DNA of 64,000 nucleotides from CAJCJE01 sp963818685 (GTDB lineage: Bacteria; Actinomycetota; Actinomycetes; Mycobacteriales; Pseudonocardiaceae): NCBI GenBank assembly GCA_963818685.1, contig CAWFTJ010000003.1, forward strand, positions 1-64,000. The letters run 5' to 3'. Positions 51,510 through 60,316 of the stretch are shown here, piece after piece; within the stretch, counting starts at the first letter, position 1, and the number at the start of each line of letters is the position of its first letter. A model generated the notes under the pieces. That model was not told the DNA's origin and searched no databases. It saw nothing but the letters and a program-made list of their open reading frames with translations. Made by a program: the position numbers and the translations under genes.

Positions 51510-53150
51510 ATGGCGGAGCTGACGATCTCGTCGGACGAGATCCGGAGTGCGATCGAGACCTACGTCTCCACCTTCTCCCCCGAGACAGCACGGGAAGAGG
51601 TCGGCGTCGTCGCCGACACCGGTGACGGCATCGCGCACGTCGAGGGCCTTCCCTCGGCGATGACCAACGAGTTGCTGGAATTCCCCGGCGGCGTGCTCGG
51701 CGTCGCGCTGAACCTCGACGTGCGGGAGATCGGCACGGTCATCCTCGGTGACTACGAGCACATCGAGGAGGGCCAGGAGGTCAAGCGGACCGGACGGGTG
51801 CTGTCCGTGCCGGTCGGCGACGGCTTCCTCGGCCGGGTCGTCGACCCGCTCGGCAACCCGATCGACGGCCTCGGCGACATCGTCGCCGACGACCAGCGCG
51901 TGCTGGAACTCCAGGCGCCATCGGTGATGAACCGGCAGCCGGTGAAGGAACCGCTGCAGACCGGCATCAAGGCCATCGACTCGCAGACGCCGATCGGTCG
52001 CGGCCAGCGCCAGCTGATCATCGGCGACCGCAAGACCGGCAAGACCGCGGTCTGCATCGACACGATCCTCAACCAGAAGAGCAACTGGGAGTCCGGCGAC
52101 CCCAAGCAGCAGGTGCGCTGCGTGTACGTCGCGATCGGCCAGAAGGGCTCCACCATCGCGGGTGTGAAGACCGCGCTGGAGGAGGCGGGCGCGCTGGAGT
52201 ACACCACGATCGTCGCGGCCCCTGCTTCGGACTCCGCCGGCTTCAAGTGGCTGGCCCCCTACACCGGCTCGGCCATCGGCCAGCACTGGATGTACCAGGG
52301 CAAGCACGTGCTGATCGTGTTCGACGACCTGACCAAGCAGGCCGAGGCATACCGCGCGATCTCGCTGCTGCTGCGTCGCCCGCCGGGCCGCGAGGCCTAC
52401 CCCGGTGACGTCTTCTACCTGCACTCGCGTCTGCTCGAACGCTGCGCCAAGCTCTCCGACGAGATGGGCGGCGGTTCCATGACCGGCCTGCCGATCATCG
52501 AGACCAAGGCCAACGACGTGTCGGCCTACATCCCGACGAACGTCATCTCCATCACCGACGGCCAGTGCTTCCTGGAGTCCGACCTGTTCAACCAGGGCGT
52601 GCGGCCCGCGGTCAACACCGGTATCTCGGTCTCCCGAGTCGGTGGTTCCGCGCAGATCAAGGCCATGCGCAAGGTCGCAGGCTCGCTGCGGCTGGATCTC
52701 TCGCAGTACCGCGAACTTGAGGCGTTCACCGCGTTCGCCTCCGACCTCGACGCCACCTCGAAGGCGCAGCTGGACCGGGGTGCGCGCCTCGTCGAGCTGC
52801 TCAAGCAGCCGCAGTACAGCCCGCTGCTGGTCGAGGAGGAGGTCGTCGCGATCTTCCTGGGCACCCGTGGCCACCTCGACTCGGTGCCGGTCGCGGACAT
52901 TCGCCGCTTCGAGTCGGAGTTCCTTGAGCACATCCGGGGCAACTCCACGGTGTTGGCGACCATCCGCGACACCAAGGACCTCGACGAGGACACCGAGGCC
53001 GCGCTGACCAAGGAGATCGAGAACTTCAAGCGTGGGTTCAGCGCGTCGGACGGCAAGCCCGTCATCGACGCGCACACCGACGCGATGGAAGCCGACGAGG
53101 TCGAGCACGAGACGGTCAAGGTCAACCGTCCCGCGCCCGACCAGAAGTGA
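51510..53150 (+). CDS. atpA: ATP synthase subunit alpha
   Basis: F1 alpha, 546 residues, non-catalytic nucleotide subunit. Walker A GDRKTGKT at 172-179, and the conserved PAPYTGS-like segment reads WLAPYTGSAIGQ. It has a C-terminal extension of about 30 residues past the usual end (EADEVEHETVKVNRP), of the kind linked in mycobacteria to blocking ATP hydrolysis. It starts 65 bp after atpH. Confidence 0.97.
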   Translation: MAELTISSDEIRSAIETYVSTFSPETAREEVGVVADTGDGIAHVEGLPSAMTNELLEFPGGVLGVALNLDVREIGTVILGDYEHIEEGQEVKRTGRVLSVPVGDGFLGRVVDPLGNPIDGLGDIVADDQRVLELQAPSVMNRQPVKEPLQTGIKAIDSQTPIGRGQRQLIIGDRKTGKTAVCIDTILNQKSNWESGDPKQQVRCVYVAIGQKGSTIAGVKTALEEAGALEYTTIVAAPASDSAGFKWLAPYTGSAIGQHWMYQGKHVLIVFDDLTKQAEAYRAISLLLRRPPGREAYPGDVFYLHSRLLERCAKLSDEMGGGSMTGLPIIETKANDVSAYIPTNVISITDGQCFLESDLFNQGVRPAVNTGISVSRVGGSAQIKAMRKVAGSLRLDLSQYRELEAFTAFASDLDATSKAQLDRGARLVELLKQPQYSPLLVEEEVVAIFLGTRGHLDSVPVADIRRFESEFLEHIRGNSTVLATIRDTKDLDEDTEAALTKEIENFKRGFSASDGKPVIDAHTDAMEADEVEHETVKVNRPAPDQK

Positions 53151-53161
53151 CCGGGTGATTC

Positions 53162-54064
53162 ATGGCCGCCGAACTTCGGATCCTCCGGCAGCGAGTCCGG
53201 TCGGTCCAGTCCATCAAGAAGATCACTCGCGCCTACGAGCTGATCGCCACGTCGCGGATTGGCAAGGCGCGCAACCGGGTCGCCGCCGCGCTGCCCTACG
53301 CGCAGGAGATGACCAAGGTGCTCACCGCGCTGAGCACCGCGGCCACCAACCTGGACCACCCGCTGCTCACGCCGCGGGAGAACCCGCGTCGCGCCGCCGT
53401 GCTGGCCATCACCAGCGACAAGGGCATGTGTGGCGGCTACAACTCCAACCTGCTGCGGCGGGCTGAGGAGTTGCAGCAGCTGCTGCGCGATGAGGGCAAG
53501 CAGGTCCAGCTGTACGTGGTCGGCCGCAAGGGCATCACGTACTACCGCTTCCGCGACCGGCCGATCGTGGCCGAGTGGTTCGGCTTCTCCGAGCAGCCGA
53601 CCTACGCGAACGCGTCGGAGATCGGTGAGCACCTCGTCAACGCGTTCATGGACGAGGACAACCCGGAACGTCCCGACGAACTGCACATGGTCTACACCGA
53701 GTTCCAGTCGATGCTCACCCAGAAGCCGGTGGCCAAGAGGATCGCGCCGCTGGACGTGGACTACGCCGAGGACACGCCCGAGCAGCTGCCGGACTACGAG
53801 TTCGAGCCGGAGGCCGAGGAACTGCTCGGCTCGCTGCTGCCCAAGTACGTCAAGACCCGGTTGTTCGCCGCGTTGCTGGAGTCGGCGGTGTCCGAGTCCG
53901 CCTACCGGCAGCGGGCGATGAAGTCGGCGACCGACAATGCCAATGAGTTGATTCGGACCTACACGCGTCAGATGAACTCGGCACGCCAGGCCCAGATCAC
54001 TCAGGAGATCAGCGAGATCGTCGGCGGCGCCGACGCGCTCGCCGCTGCAGGAAGTGAAGAATAA
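53162..54064 (+). CDS. atpG: ATP synthase subunit gamma
   Basis: Central rotor shaft, 300 residues. N-terminal helix AELRILRQRVRSVQSIKKIT and C-terminal helix QITQEISEIVGGADAL are the coiled-coil pair; ITSDKGMCGGYN is the conserved core. An acidic loop of about a dozen residues near 195-220 (DVDYAEDTPEQLPDYEFEPE) resembles the mycobacterial gamma insertion. It lies 11 bp after atpA. Confidence 0.96.
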   Translation: MAAELRILRQRVRSVQSIKKITRAYELIATSRIGKARNRVAAALPYAQEMTKVLTALSTAATNLDHPLLTPRENPRRAAVLAITSDKGMCGGYNSNLLRRAEELQQLLRDEGKQVQLYVVGRKGITYYRFRDRPIVAEWFGFSEQPTYANASEIGEHLVNAFMDEDNPERPDELHMVYTEFQSMLTQKPVAKRIAPLDVDYAEDTPEQLPDYEFEPEAEELLGSLLPKYVKTRLFAALLESAVSESAYRQRAMKSATDNANELIRTYTRQMNSARQAQITQEISEIVGGADALAAAGSEE

Positions 54065-54066
54065 CG

Positions 54067-55494
54067 ATGACTACCACTGAATCGACTGCAACGGCGACGG
54101 GCCGCGTCGTCCGCATCACCGGCCCCGTCGTCGACGTGGAATTCCCCCGGGAATCCCTGCCCGAACTGTTCAGCGCCCTGCACGTGGACGTCAGCGTGGC
54201 CGGCATCGACCGCACGTTGACCCTGGAGGTCGCCCAGCACCTCGGCGACAACGTGGTCCGCACGATCTCCATGCAGCCAACCGACGGCCTTGTCCGAGGT
54301 GTCGACGTCGAGGACACCGGCCGTGGCATCTCGGTGCCGGTCGGCGACGCGGTCAAGGGCCACGTGTTCAACGCCCTCGGCGACTGTCTCGACGAGCCGG
54401 GCTATGGCAAGGACCTCGAACACTGGGGCATCCACCGCAAGCCCCCTGCCTTCGACACTCTCGAAGGTCGCACCGAGATGCTGGAGACCGGCCTCAAGGT
54501 CATCGACCTGCTGACCCCGTACGTGCGCGGTGGCAAGATCGGCCTGTTCGGCGGTGCCGGCGTCGGCAAGACCGTGCTCATCCAGGAGATGATCACCCGT
54601 ATCGCCCGCAACTTCGGTGGTACCTCGGTGTTCGCCGGCGTCGGTGAGCGCACCCGTGAGGGCAACGACCTCATCCTGGAACTGGGCGAGTCCAACGTGC
54701 TCAAGGACACCGCGCTCGTGTTCGGTCAGATGGACGAGCCGCCTGGCACGCGTATGCGTGTCGCCCTGTCCGCGCTGACCATGGCGGAGTACTTCCGCGA
54801 TGTGCAGAACCAGGACGTGCTGTTGTTCATCGACAACATCTTCCGGTTCACCCAGGCCGGTTCCGAGGTCTCCACCCTGCTGGGCCGGATGCCCTCCGCC
54901 GTGGGTTACCAGCCGACGCTGGCCGACGAGATGGGTGAGCTCCAGGAGCGGATCACCTCGACCAAGGGTCGTTCGATCACCTCGATGCAGGCGATCTACG
55001 TGCCGGCGGACGACTACACCGACCCGGCCCCGGCGACCACCTTCGCCCACCTGGACGCCACCACCGAGCTGTCCCGGTCGGTGTTCTCCAAGGGCATCTT
55101 CCCGGCCGTGGACCCGCTGACCTCGACCTCCCGGATCCTCGACCCGGCCATCGTCGGCGAGGAGCACTACCGGGTGTCGCAGGAGGTCATCAGGATCCTC
55201 CAGCGCTACAAGGACCTGCAGGACCTGATCGCCATTCTGGGTATCGACGAACTGGCGGAAGAGGACAAGGTCATCGTCCAGCGCGCCCGTCGCATCGAGC
55301 GCTTCCTGTCCCAGAACATGAACGCCGCCGAGCAGTTCACCGGTCAGCCCGGTTCGAACGTGCCGATCAAGGAGACCATCGAGGCGTTCGACAAGATCAC
55401 CAAGGGCGAGTACGACCACTTCCCCGAGCAGGCGTTCTTCCTGATCGGTGGCCTTGAGGACCTGGAGCGTCGCGGCAAGGAACTCACCGGCTGA
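54067..55494 (+). CDS. atpD: ATP synthase subunit beta
   Basis: Catalytic F1 subunit, 475 residues. P-loop GGAGVGKT at 162-169, VFAGVGERTREGNDL with the catalytic Glu, and ALTMAEYFRD ... LLFIDNIFRFTQAGSEVS as Walker B. It is 2 bp after atpG. The operon would normally continue straight into atpC; here a hairpin and an opposite-strand gene intervene. Confidence 0.97.
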   Translation: MTTTESTATATGRVVRITGPVVDVEFPRESLPELFSALHVDVSVAGIDRTLTLEVAQHLGDNVVRTISMQPTDGLVRGVDVEDTGRGISVPVGDAVKGHVFNALGDCLDEPGYGKDLEHWGIHRKPPAFDTLEGRTEMLETGLKVIDLLTPYVRGGKIGLFGGAGVGKTVLIQEMITRIARNFGGTSVFAGVGERTREGNDLILELGESNVLKDTALVFGQMDEPPGTRMRVALSALTMAEYFRDVQNQDVLLFIDNIFRFTQAGSEVSTLLGRMPSAVGYQPTLADEMGELQERITSTKGRSITSMQAIYVPADDYTDPAPATTFAHLDATTELSRSVFSKGIFPAVDPLTSTSRILDPAIVGEEHYRVSQEVIRILQRYKDLQDLIAILGIDELAEEDKVIVQRARRIERFLSQNMNAAEQFTGQPGSNVPIKETIEAFDKITKGEYDHFPEQAFFLIGGLEDLERRGKELTG

Positions 55495-55524
55495 CGTCCC
55501 GCGCAAGACCGACCGCAAGACCCA

Positions 55525-55561
55525 TCCGGGGCCGGAGTCCGATGTGGACTCGGGCCCCGGA
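55525..55561. terminator. Bidirectional hairpin between atpD and the convergent gene
   Basis: A 16-bp stem with one mismatch (TCCGGGGCC...GGCCCCGGA) and loop GATGT, 30 bp past atpD and 13 bp past the stop of the minus-strand gene at 55574. Its position fits a shared terminator, which would leave atpC outside the main transcript. Confidence 0.75.
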
Positions 55562-55573
55562 TTCGTTGTCCTG

Positions 55574-56842
55574 CTACGGATTCAGCGCGACGGTCTGCGG
55601 CTGGCCGCCCTTCGGCGTCACCGTCACGCTCGTCGTGTCCTGTGGTACCACCAGCAGGTCGCTGGCCGACCGCGACGGTGTGCTGATCACCGAACCGTAC
55701 GCGGCCAGCAGCCAACCCCGCGCGTCCGGCAGCAGGTAACGCACCGGCAGCGGATCGTCCGGCTTGATCGTTCCGCAGTAGGTGATGCCGATGAAACGTT
55801 GCCCGTCCGGTGAAACGTCGACCGCGAACAGCCGCCCCGTACTGCCGAGCAACTCCTCGCCGAGCACAACGGTGATCCCGTCGCTGATCGGCTGCACGAT
55901 CTGCCAGTAACTCTCGCTCGGATGCTCGGTGTAGAGGTCGCCGGCGTCGTGGTCGTGCAGCGCATCGTCGAAGACCTTGCTCCACGCGGGCCCGGACATA
56001 TCGCTCCCGGAGGCATTCACCAGCAGGCCCGGCCAGTGCAGGCGCGGATCCGGCGAGCCAGGCCCCGACGACGGTTGCCAGCCGTCGCACAGCACCGGCT
56101 GATCCTGCACCGGCCCACCCTCCACGGCGGGATATTCGCGGTCGGCCTTTGGTCGAGCGGACAATTCGACGATGGAGCGCCCGTTGCCCTGCGCGCCGAC
56201 CTGGAACAGCGCGACACCGTCCACATAGTCCAGATCCTGCCAAGCTCGGTCGACGTAGTCGGTGGCCGTGTTCACCGCCGGGTACGGCGAGAACACCTGA
56301 AAACCCGACTTGGCCAGGGTCAGCACGGTGGCGTCGCTCGGCCCGAACGCGAAGGACTCGGTGCTCTCGCTCGTGGCCGAGTCGACGTCCACCCTGGCGG
56401 CCAACAGGGCGAGTCGGTGAGTGCTCGGGTTGGTGGCGACCAGGCCGATCTCCACCACGGGAGACCTGTCGTTGAGTGGATTCAGCCAGGTGGCTCGTTG
56501 CAGTACGACGGCGGCCGGCCCGGCGGGCGTGTCACCCGCCCAGTACACGTCGACCGGACCGGTGACGGTCTCGCCGGACTCCAGTTGATCCTGGGAACTC
56601 CCGCGACCGGCCGGCGCCAGGTCCCGCCGCCACGCCGCCTGGACCTGCCCGATGAATGCCTGGTCGCCCGCGAGACCGCCGTGTGTCGGCTCGTTGAGGC
56701 GCCGGTCGCCGGCATACGGGGGAGTCGGCCGGCCGGAGTGCGACAGCCAGTGGACCGTCAACCCGCCGCCCACCAGGAGGACCAGCACGAGTGCACCGAT
56801 CAGGTAGCGCCGCAGCGTTCTTCGCCGGTTCGGGTCAGCCAT
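55574..56842 (-). CDS. Membrane-anchored protein of unknown function, inside the atp locus
   Basis: A 422-residue protein with a basic N-terminus and a single helix (about 13-32, LIGALVLVLLVGGGLTVHW), so probably anchored with the rest outside the membrane. The remainder is beta-rich and has no catalytic motif that I recognise. It lies on the opposite strand between atpD and atpC and is convergent with atpD. It could be a recent insertion into the operon or a lineage-specific envelope protein. ATG 56842 is the first in frame. Confidence 0.75.
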   Translation of the reverse strand: MADPNRRRTLRRYLIGALVLVLLVGGGLTVHWLSHSGRPTPPYAGDRRLNEPTHGGLAGDQAFIGQVQAAWRRDLAPAGRGSSQDQLESGETVTGPVDVYWAGDTPAGPAAVVLQRATWLNPLNDRSPVVEIGLVATNPSTHRLALLAARVDVDSATSESTESFAFGPSDATVLTLAKSGFQVFSPYPAVNTATDYVDRAWQDLDYVDGVALFQVGAQGNGRSIVELSARPKADREYPAVEGGPVQDQPVLCDGWQPSSGPGSPDPRLHWPGLLVNASGSDMSGPAWSKVFDDALHDHDAGDLYTEHPSESYWQIVQPISDGITVVLGEELLGSTGRLFAVDVSPDGQRFIGITYCGTIKPDDPLPVRYLLPDARGWLLAAYGSVISTPSRSASDLLVVPQDTTSVTVTPKGGQPQTVALNP

Positions 56843-57027
56843 CAGCCTTGAACTCCGTTCCCTTGTGCCAGCGTGGATGGGCGCGTTCAGTACGTCGTCC
56901 CACCGCCCCCATCGTCACCTTCCCTCTCTTTGTCGAGTTTCACCCATCGCGACACCGGTAGGGTCGTCGGGGTTGTCGAACGCACCGTCTAAACTTGAGC
57001 CAGATATCCGGACGAATGGAGACCCTC

Positions 57028-57393
57028 GTGGCTGAGATGACCGTCGAGCTGGTGGCTGTTGAGCGTCGACTGTGGTCGGGGCAGGCCACCGCGGTGTTCA
57101 CTCGGACCACCGAGGGCGAGATCGGCATCCTGCCGAGGCACATTCCGCTGCTCGGCGAGCTGGTGCCCGACTGCGCGGTGCGCATCGACCAGCCCAACGG
57201 CGAGCGCGTGTGGGCCGCCGTGCAGGGCGGTTTCCTGTCCGTGACCGGCGAGCGGGTCAGCATCCTCGCCGAGAGCGCGCAGCTCGCCGACGAGATCGAC
57301 ATCGAGCAGGCAAGAGCAGACGCCGCAGCCGACGACGAGACGGTACGCAACCGAGGTATCTCGCAGTTGCGCGCGACGGAGCAGCCGGTTTAA
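57028..57393 (+). CDS. atpC: ATP synthase subunit epsilon
   Basis: F1 rotor subunit, 121 residues: the N-terminal beta-barrel (MTVELVAVERRLWSGQA, GEIGILPRHIPLLGEL, VQGGFLSVTGERVSILAE) and a short helical tail, shortened as in other actinobacteria. GTG 57028, with GGAG 6 bp upstream, gives VAEMTVELV; an ATG 12 bp earlier is possible. It is 1.5 kb from atpD and must use its own promoter in 56843-57027. Confidence 0.93.
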   Translation: MAEMTVELVAVERRLWSGQATAVFTRTTEGEIGILPRHIPLLGELVPDCAVRIDQPNGERVWAAVQGGFLSVTGERVSILAESAQLADEIDIEQARADAAADDETVRNRGISQLRATEQPV

Positions 57394-57424
57394 GCCGCGG
57401 TCGCGGGCGGGGGCGGGAGCGGCC

Positions 57425-57856
57425 GTGGGGATCACCGGGTACATCGGGGTGGTCCTGATCGTGGTGGCCATCGTCTTGGCGTGGTCGGCGCTGCGCCGAC
57501 TGAAACTCCTGCGGGAAGGCGGCGTGCACGTCGCGCTGCGCCGCCGGATCGACGACAGCGGCCGAGGCTGGCTGCTCGGCGTCGGCCGCTACCGGGGCGA
57601 CGAGTTCGTCTGGTACCGCGTGCTGTCCGTGCGCTCCGGCCCCGACCAGGTCATCCCGCGCATCGGCCTACAGATCTCCGACCGCCGCCAGCCACACGTC
57701 GCAGAGCACTACGCCATGCCAACCGAGGCGACCGTGCTGCGCTGCCGCGACAACGACACCGAGATCGAGCTGGCCATGAACGGCGAGGCGCTCACCGGCT
57801 TCCTGTCCTGGCTGGAAGCCGCCCCGCCCGGCAACATCGTCCCCTGGGCCTCCTGA
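57425..57856 (+). CDS. DUF2550 family membrane protein
   Basis: A 143-residue protein with one N-terminal helix (about 4-22) and a soluble domain with SDRRQPHVAEHYAMPTEA. It is equivalent in position and type to Rv1312, directly after atpC. Function unknown. GTG 57425, 31 bp after atpC, so probably cotranscribed with it. Confidence 0.85.
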   Translation: MGITGYIGVVLIVVAIVLAWSALRRLKLLREGGVHVALRRRIDDSGRGWLLGVGRYRGDEFVWYRVLSVRSGPDQVIPRIGLQISDRRQPHVAEHYAMPTEATVLRCRDNDTEIELAMNGEALTGFLSWLEAAPPGNIVPWAS

Positions 57857-57957
57857 CCCCTTCACCCGTCCGCGCTGAGTTTCTCTCAGCGAAATGATCT
57901 TTCTGTCGGTCGCGCCGTTCACGATGCCGACATGATCAACCTCTGTTCGGCCGGGTC

Positions 57958-58290
57958 GTGTTGGCCGTGGTCGTCGTGCTGGCCCTGTGGTTCGTGGTCA
58001 GTCACTACAACGGCAACGACCAGTTCGGCTGCCCGATCCAACTCTCCGCCGCCGGCTCCGACGACTGTCCAACCACCCTCGACCAGGCCGCGCATGACCG
58101 AGAGTGGGCGGTGGCCCGAATCGATGCCATCAACGCCACGGTCGGCGCGAACGCCAAGAAGCACACCTACGGCGAGTTCTACGATCACGACGGCATCAGC
58201 CATTTGTATGTGAGTGGCCAGGACGCCGACTCGGACAACGCGCAGGCGTCGGTCGCGGGGCCGGTGTGTTTCCGATGCACGGCACGGTGA
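57958..58290 (+). CDS. Small membrane-anchored or secreted protein, unknown
   Basis: A 110-residue frame from GTG 57958: a hydrophobic start (LAVVVVLALWFVV) followed by a polar domain with four cysteines (C24, C36, C104, C107). Not recognised. It lies upstream of two immunity-like genes. No strong ribosome binding site. Could be a lipoprotein-like or toxin-related fragment, but nothing shows this directly. Confidence 0.45.
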   Translation: MLAVVVVLALWFVVSHYNGNDQFGCPIQLSAAGSDDCPTTLDQAAHDREWAVARIDAINATVGANAKKHTYGEFYDHDGISHLYVSGQDADSDNAQASVAGPVCFRCTAR

Positions 58291-58521
58291 TCACCGTCGA
58301 ACATGTCGAGGTGAAGGTCGCTGCCCGGATGCGTCAGGCGTCAGCGCAGGAGTCCTCGTGATCAACAATCCGAGTGGGCCGTGCGGGCGGGACCTCAGGG
58401 GGCAATACTCGTGTTCGGTCGTGGTGCCGAAGCTGCTGCCACCTGGTACTAGCCTGGTCGTGTGGTGACCAGGCCCTGATGCCCGGCTTGCCGAGCAGGA
58501 GATCCTGGTAGGAGGTGCGTG

Positions 58522-59070
58522 ATGACAATCATGGTCGACGGTCATCTTCGTCGGACCGATCTCGCGCATGCCGACGAACCGCTGTTTCCTTCGGCTTCGT
58601 TCGATCTGCGCCACGCCTCGATCTCCATGAAGATCCAGGACAGCGAAGGTCTGTCGTTCCTGCTCGACACCGTGCTGGCCGCCGGAGCCGGGCCGACGAC
58701 GGTGTCCATGTACCTCACGCCGAGGAACTACCGTCCGGAAGCGCTGGCCCTGCCCGAGTTTCCGCCGTCGAATCTGTATTTCAGTGTCGATCAGGAACAC
58801 GGTGTCGCCGCCGTGGCGTTGCTCGCTTTCGATCGTGATCAGCACAGCCACCAATGGTTGCCGTGCGGCAACGCCTGGCGTCCTGGCATCGCCGCGCTGG
58901 CCATGGACCCGGCCAGCCCGGATGACACGCCCTTCCCGCTCGATGCCTACGTCACCATCGGCCAACTGCGCGAGATCGTGCCCGCGTGGGCCTGGGGCCG
59001 GGAGCTGCCACCGGCCGGGGTCGGCTGGCGCCGGGCGACCGAACGCGAGGTTCGCTGGCACTGGATGTAG
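58522..59070 (+). CDS. Imm1-like immunity protein (tentative)
   Basis: A 182-residue soluble protein. The C-terminal pattern (PFPLDAYVTIGQLREIVPAW ... VRWHW) resembles the Imm1 family, which protects actinobacteria against polymorphic toxins. It has no signal peptide or membrane segment. ATG 58522 lies 6 bp after AGGAGG; GTG 58519 is the alternative. It is followed 65 bp later by a second protein of similar layout. No toxin gene is visible in the window. Confidence 0.5.
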   Translation: MTIMVDGHLRRTDLAHADEPLFPSASFDLRHASISMKIQDSEGLSFLLDTVLAAGAGPTTVSMYLTPRNYRPEALALPEFPPSNLYFSVDQEHGVAAVALLAFDRDQHSHQWLPCGNAWRPGIAALAMDPASPDDTPFPLDAYVTIGQLREIVPAWAWGRELPPAGVGWRRATEREVRWHWM

Positions 59071-59135
59071 GCCGGTCAGATCCTTTGCGGATCCGGCGGA
59101 GGTCAGCACGGCTCGTTCGAAGGGACTGCGCAGTG

Positions 59136-59597
59136 ATGATCGAGGCTCGGATAGGTGGCGATGGCACTACGGTCGCGCGGCTGTCGGCGAACGCGACTGA
59201 CGATCAGATCGCCGTGATCGACCAGTACCTTGCCGAACATCCGAACGGTGTGTTGTTCGTCGAGGTGAAACGAGACGATGCCCGAACCTGGGACGCGTGG
59301 AAGGACGACCTCGACCACATCGAGTTCATGCAGGTCGGTGTATCCGGCGATCACGCCGCGGCGCAGTATCTGCGTGGTGGGGCCGCGTGTGCCGATCGTG
59401 TCGTCCGCGCGACCTTCAATCCCGCACCGTTCTCCGGACCGCCCGAAGTCCCCTATGACGAGGTGCTGCACTGGACCTTTCCGGCCGAGACCGTGATTCG
59501 GCTCGCGGACGTGCGCCAGTTGATGATCGATTACGTAACGACCGGTGAATGGGCGCATGAGGACCTGTGGCGCCAGCACGAACATCTGATCGCTTGA
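59136..59597 (+). CDS. Second Imm1-like protein (tentative)
   Basis: A 153-residue soluble protein with an acidic, mixed alpha/beta composition. Its end (FPAETVIRLADVRQLMIDYV, then TGEWAHEDLW) resembles the Imm1 tail seen in the previous gene. The start ATG 59136 or GTG 59133 has AAGGGA upstream. The pair looks like duplicated or accumulated orphan immunity genes. Function is unproven. Confidence 0.45.
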   Translation: MIEARIGGDGTTVARLSANATDDQIAVIDQYLAEHPNGVLFVEVKRDDARTWDAWKDDLDHIEFMQVGVSGDHAAAQYLRGGAACADRVVRATFNPAPFSGPPEVPYDEVLHWTFPAETVIRLADVRQLMIDYVTTGEWAHEDLWRQHEHLIA

Positions 59598-59686
59598 CCC
59601 CGAAACCGGCGGCGCGTCGCTGAGCAGATCGACGATGCGCCGCCGGTCGGCGCCAGTTGATGGGGCGGCCAACTCGTAGCCGAAGG

Positions 59687-60238
59687 TCAGGGCGCGAACG
59701 ACACGGTTGCCGTGCCTTCGGTGACGATCACCTGGCCGAGCAGTCCGCCGTTCGTGTTGCAGCGGCTGTCGGTGGTGGGCACGTCGACCTCGCCAGCGGT
59801 CATGGTCAGCTGGAAGGTACCGCTGATGCCCTGGTACGCACCTGTGCCGGAGCCGGCGATGATCGGCACCGCAGCGCTCGCGGTCACGAAGCCGGAGCAG
59901 GACTTGGGGCCGTGCTGGAACGGGGTTGAGCCGGCGGCGGCCACGAACTTCTTGTCCAGCTCGGCGATGTTGAGCCGGAACGAGCCCTGGCTGAGCACCA
60001 GGTTCAGCTCGGTGTGCTCGGTGGACAGGGTGCCGTCCTGGTTGATGCTGACGCCCTCGCCGAGGTCGCCGACGGCGCCGGTGAGGACCGCGGTGGTGAC
60101 CGCGGCGTCGTTGTCGATGTAGTCGATCATGTGGACCGTGCCGCCCGGGTGCGTCGGGATGGCGGGCGCGGCAACCGCGGTGCCGGTGAGGGTGCAGGCG
60201 GCGGCGATGCCGAGGGCGATGATGATTTTCGTTCGCAT
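59687..60238 (-). CDS. Secreted beta-barrel-like protein
   Basis: A 183-residue exported protein: Sec signal with hydrophobic core (IIIALGIAAACTLTGTAVA) and likely cleavage after AVA-AP near residue 24. The mature part contains GTGAYQGISGTFQLTMT, the pattern of allene-oxide-cyclase/dirigent-type barrels, and two cysteines (C114, C159). Function is unknown; this fold is known in bacteria for secreted proteins without assigned substrates. It is convergent with the preceding gene. Confidence 0.7.
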   Translation of the reverse strand: MRTKIIIALGIAAACTLTGTAVAAPAIPTHPGGTVHMIDYIDNDAAVTTAVLTGAVGDLGEGVSINQDGTLSTEHTELNLVLSQGSFRLNIAELDKKFVAAAGSTPFQHGPKSCSGFVTASAAVPIIAGSGTGAYQGISGTFQLTMTAGEVDVPTTDSRCNTNGGLLGQVIVTEGTATVSFAP

Positions 60239-60316
60239 GGGCGCGAGGCTAGGGAGATGACGCGTCGCCGATCGTCAGCCTTGCGAGGTAAACCTGGGAT
60301 GTAGGCCGGGGTCGGC

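Noticed and set aside
50472..53108. 878-codon open frame on the minus strand across the ATP synthase genes
   Set aside because: Shadow of atpH/atpA: in high-GC DNA the antisense frame stays open. It has no ribosome binding site and no recognisable domain. The same holds for 54001-55518, 40097-41995, 30098-31951 and 43979-45391 (minus).
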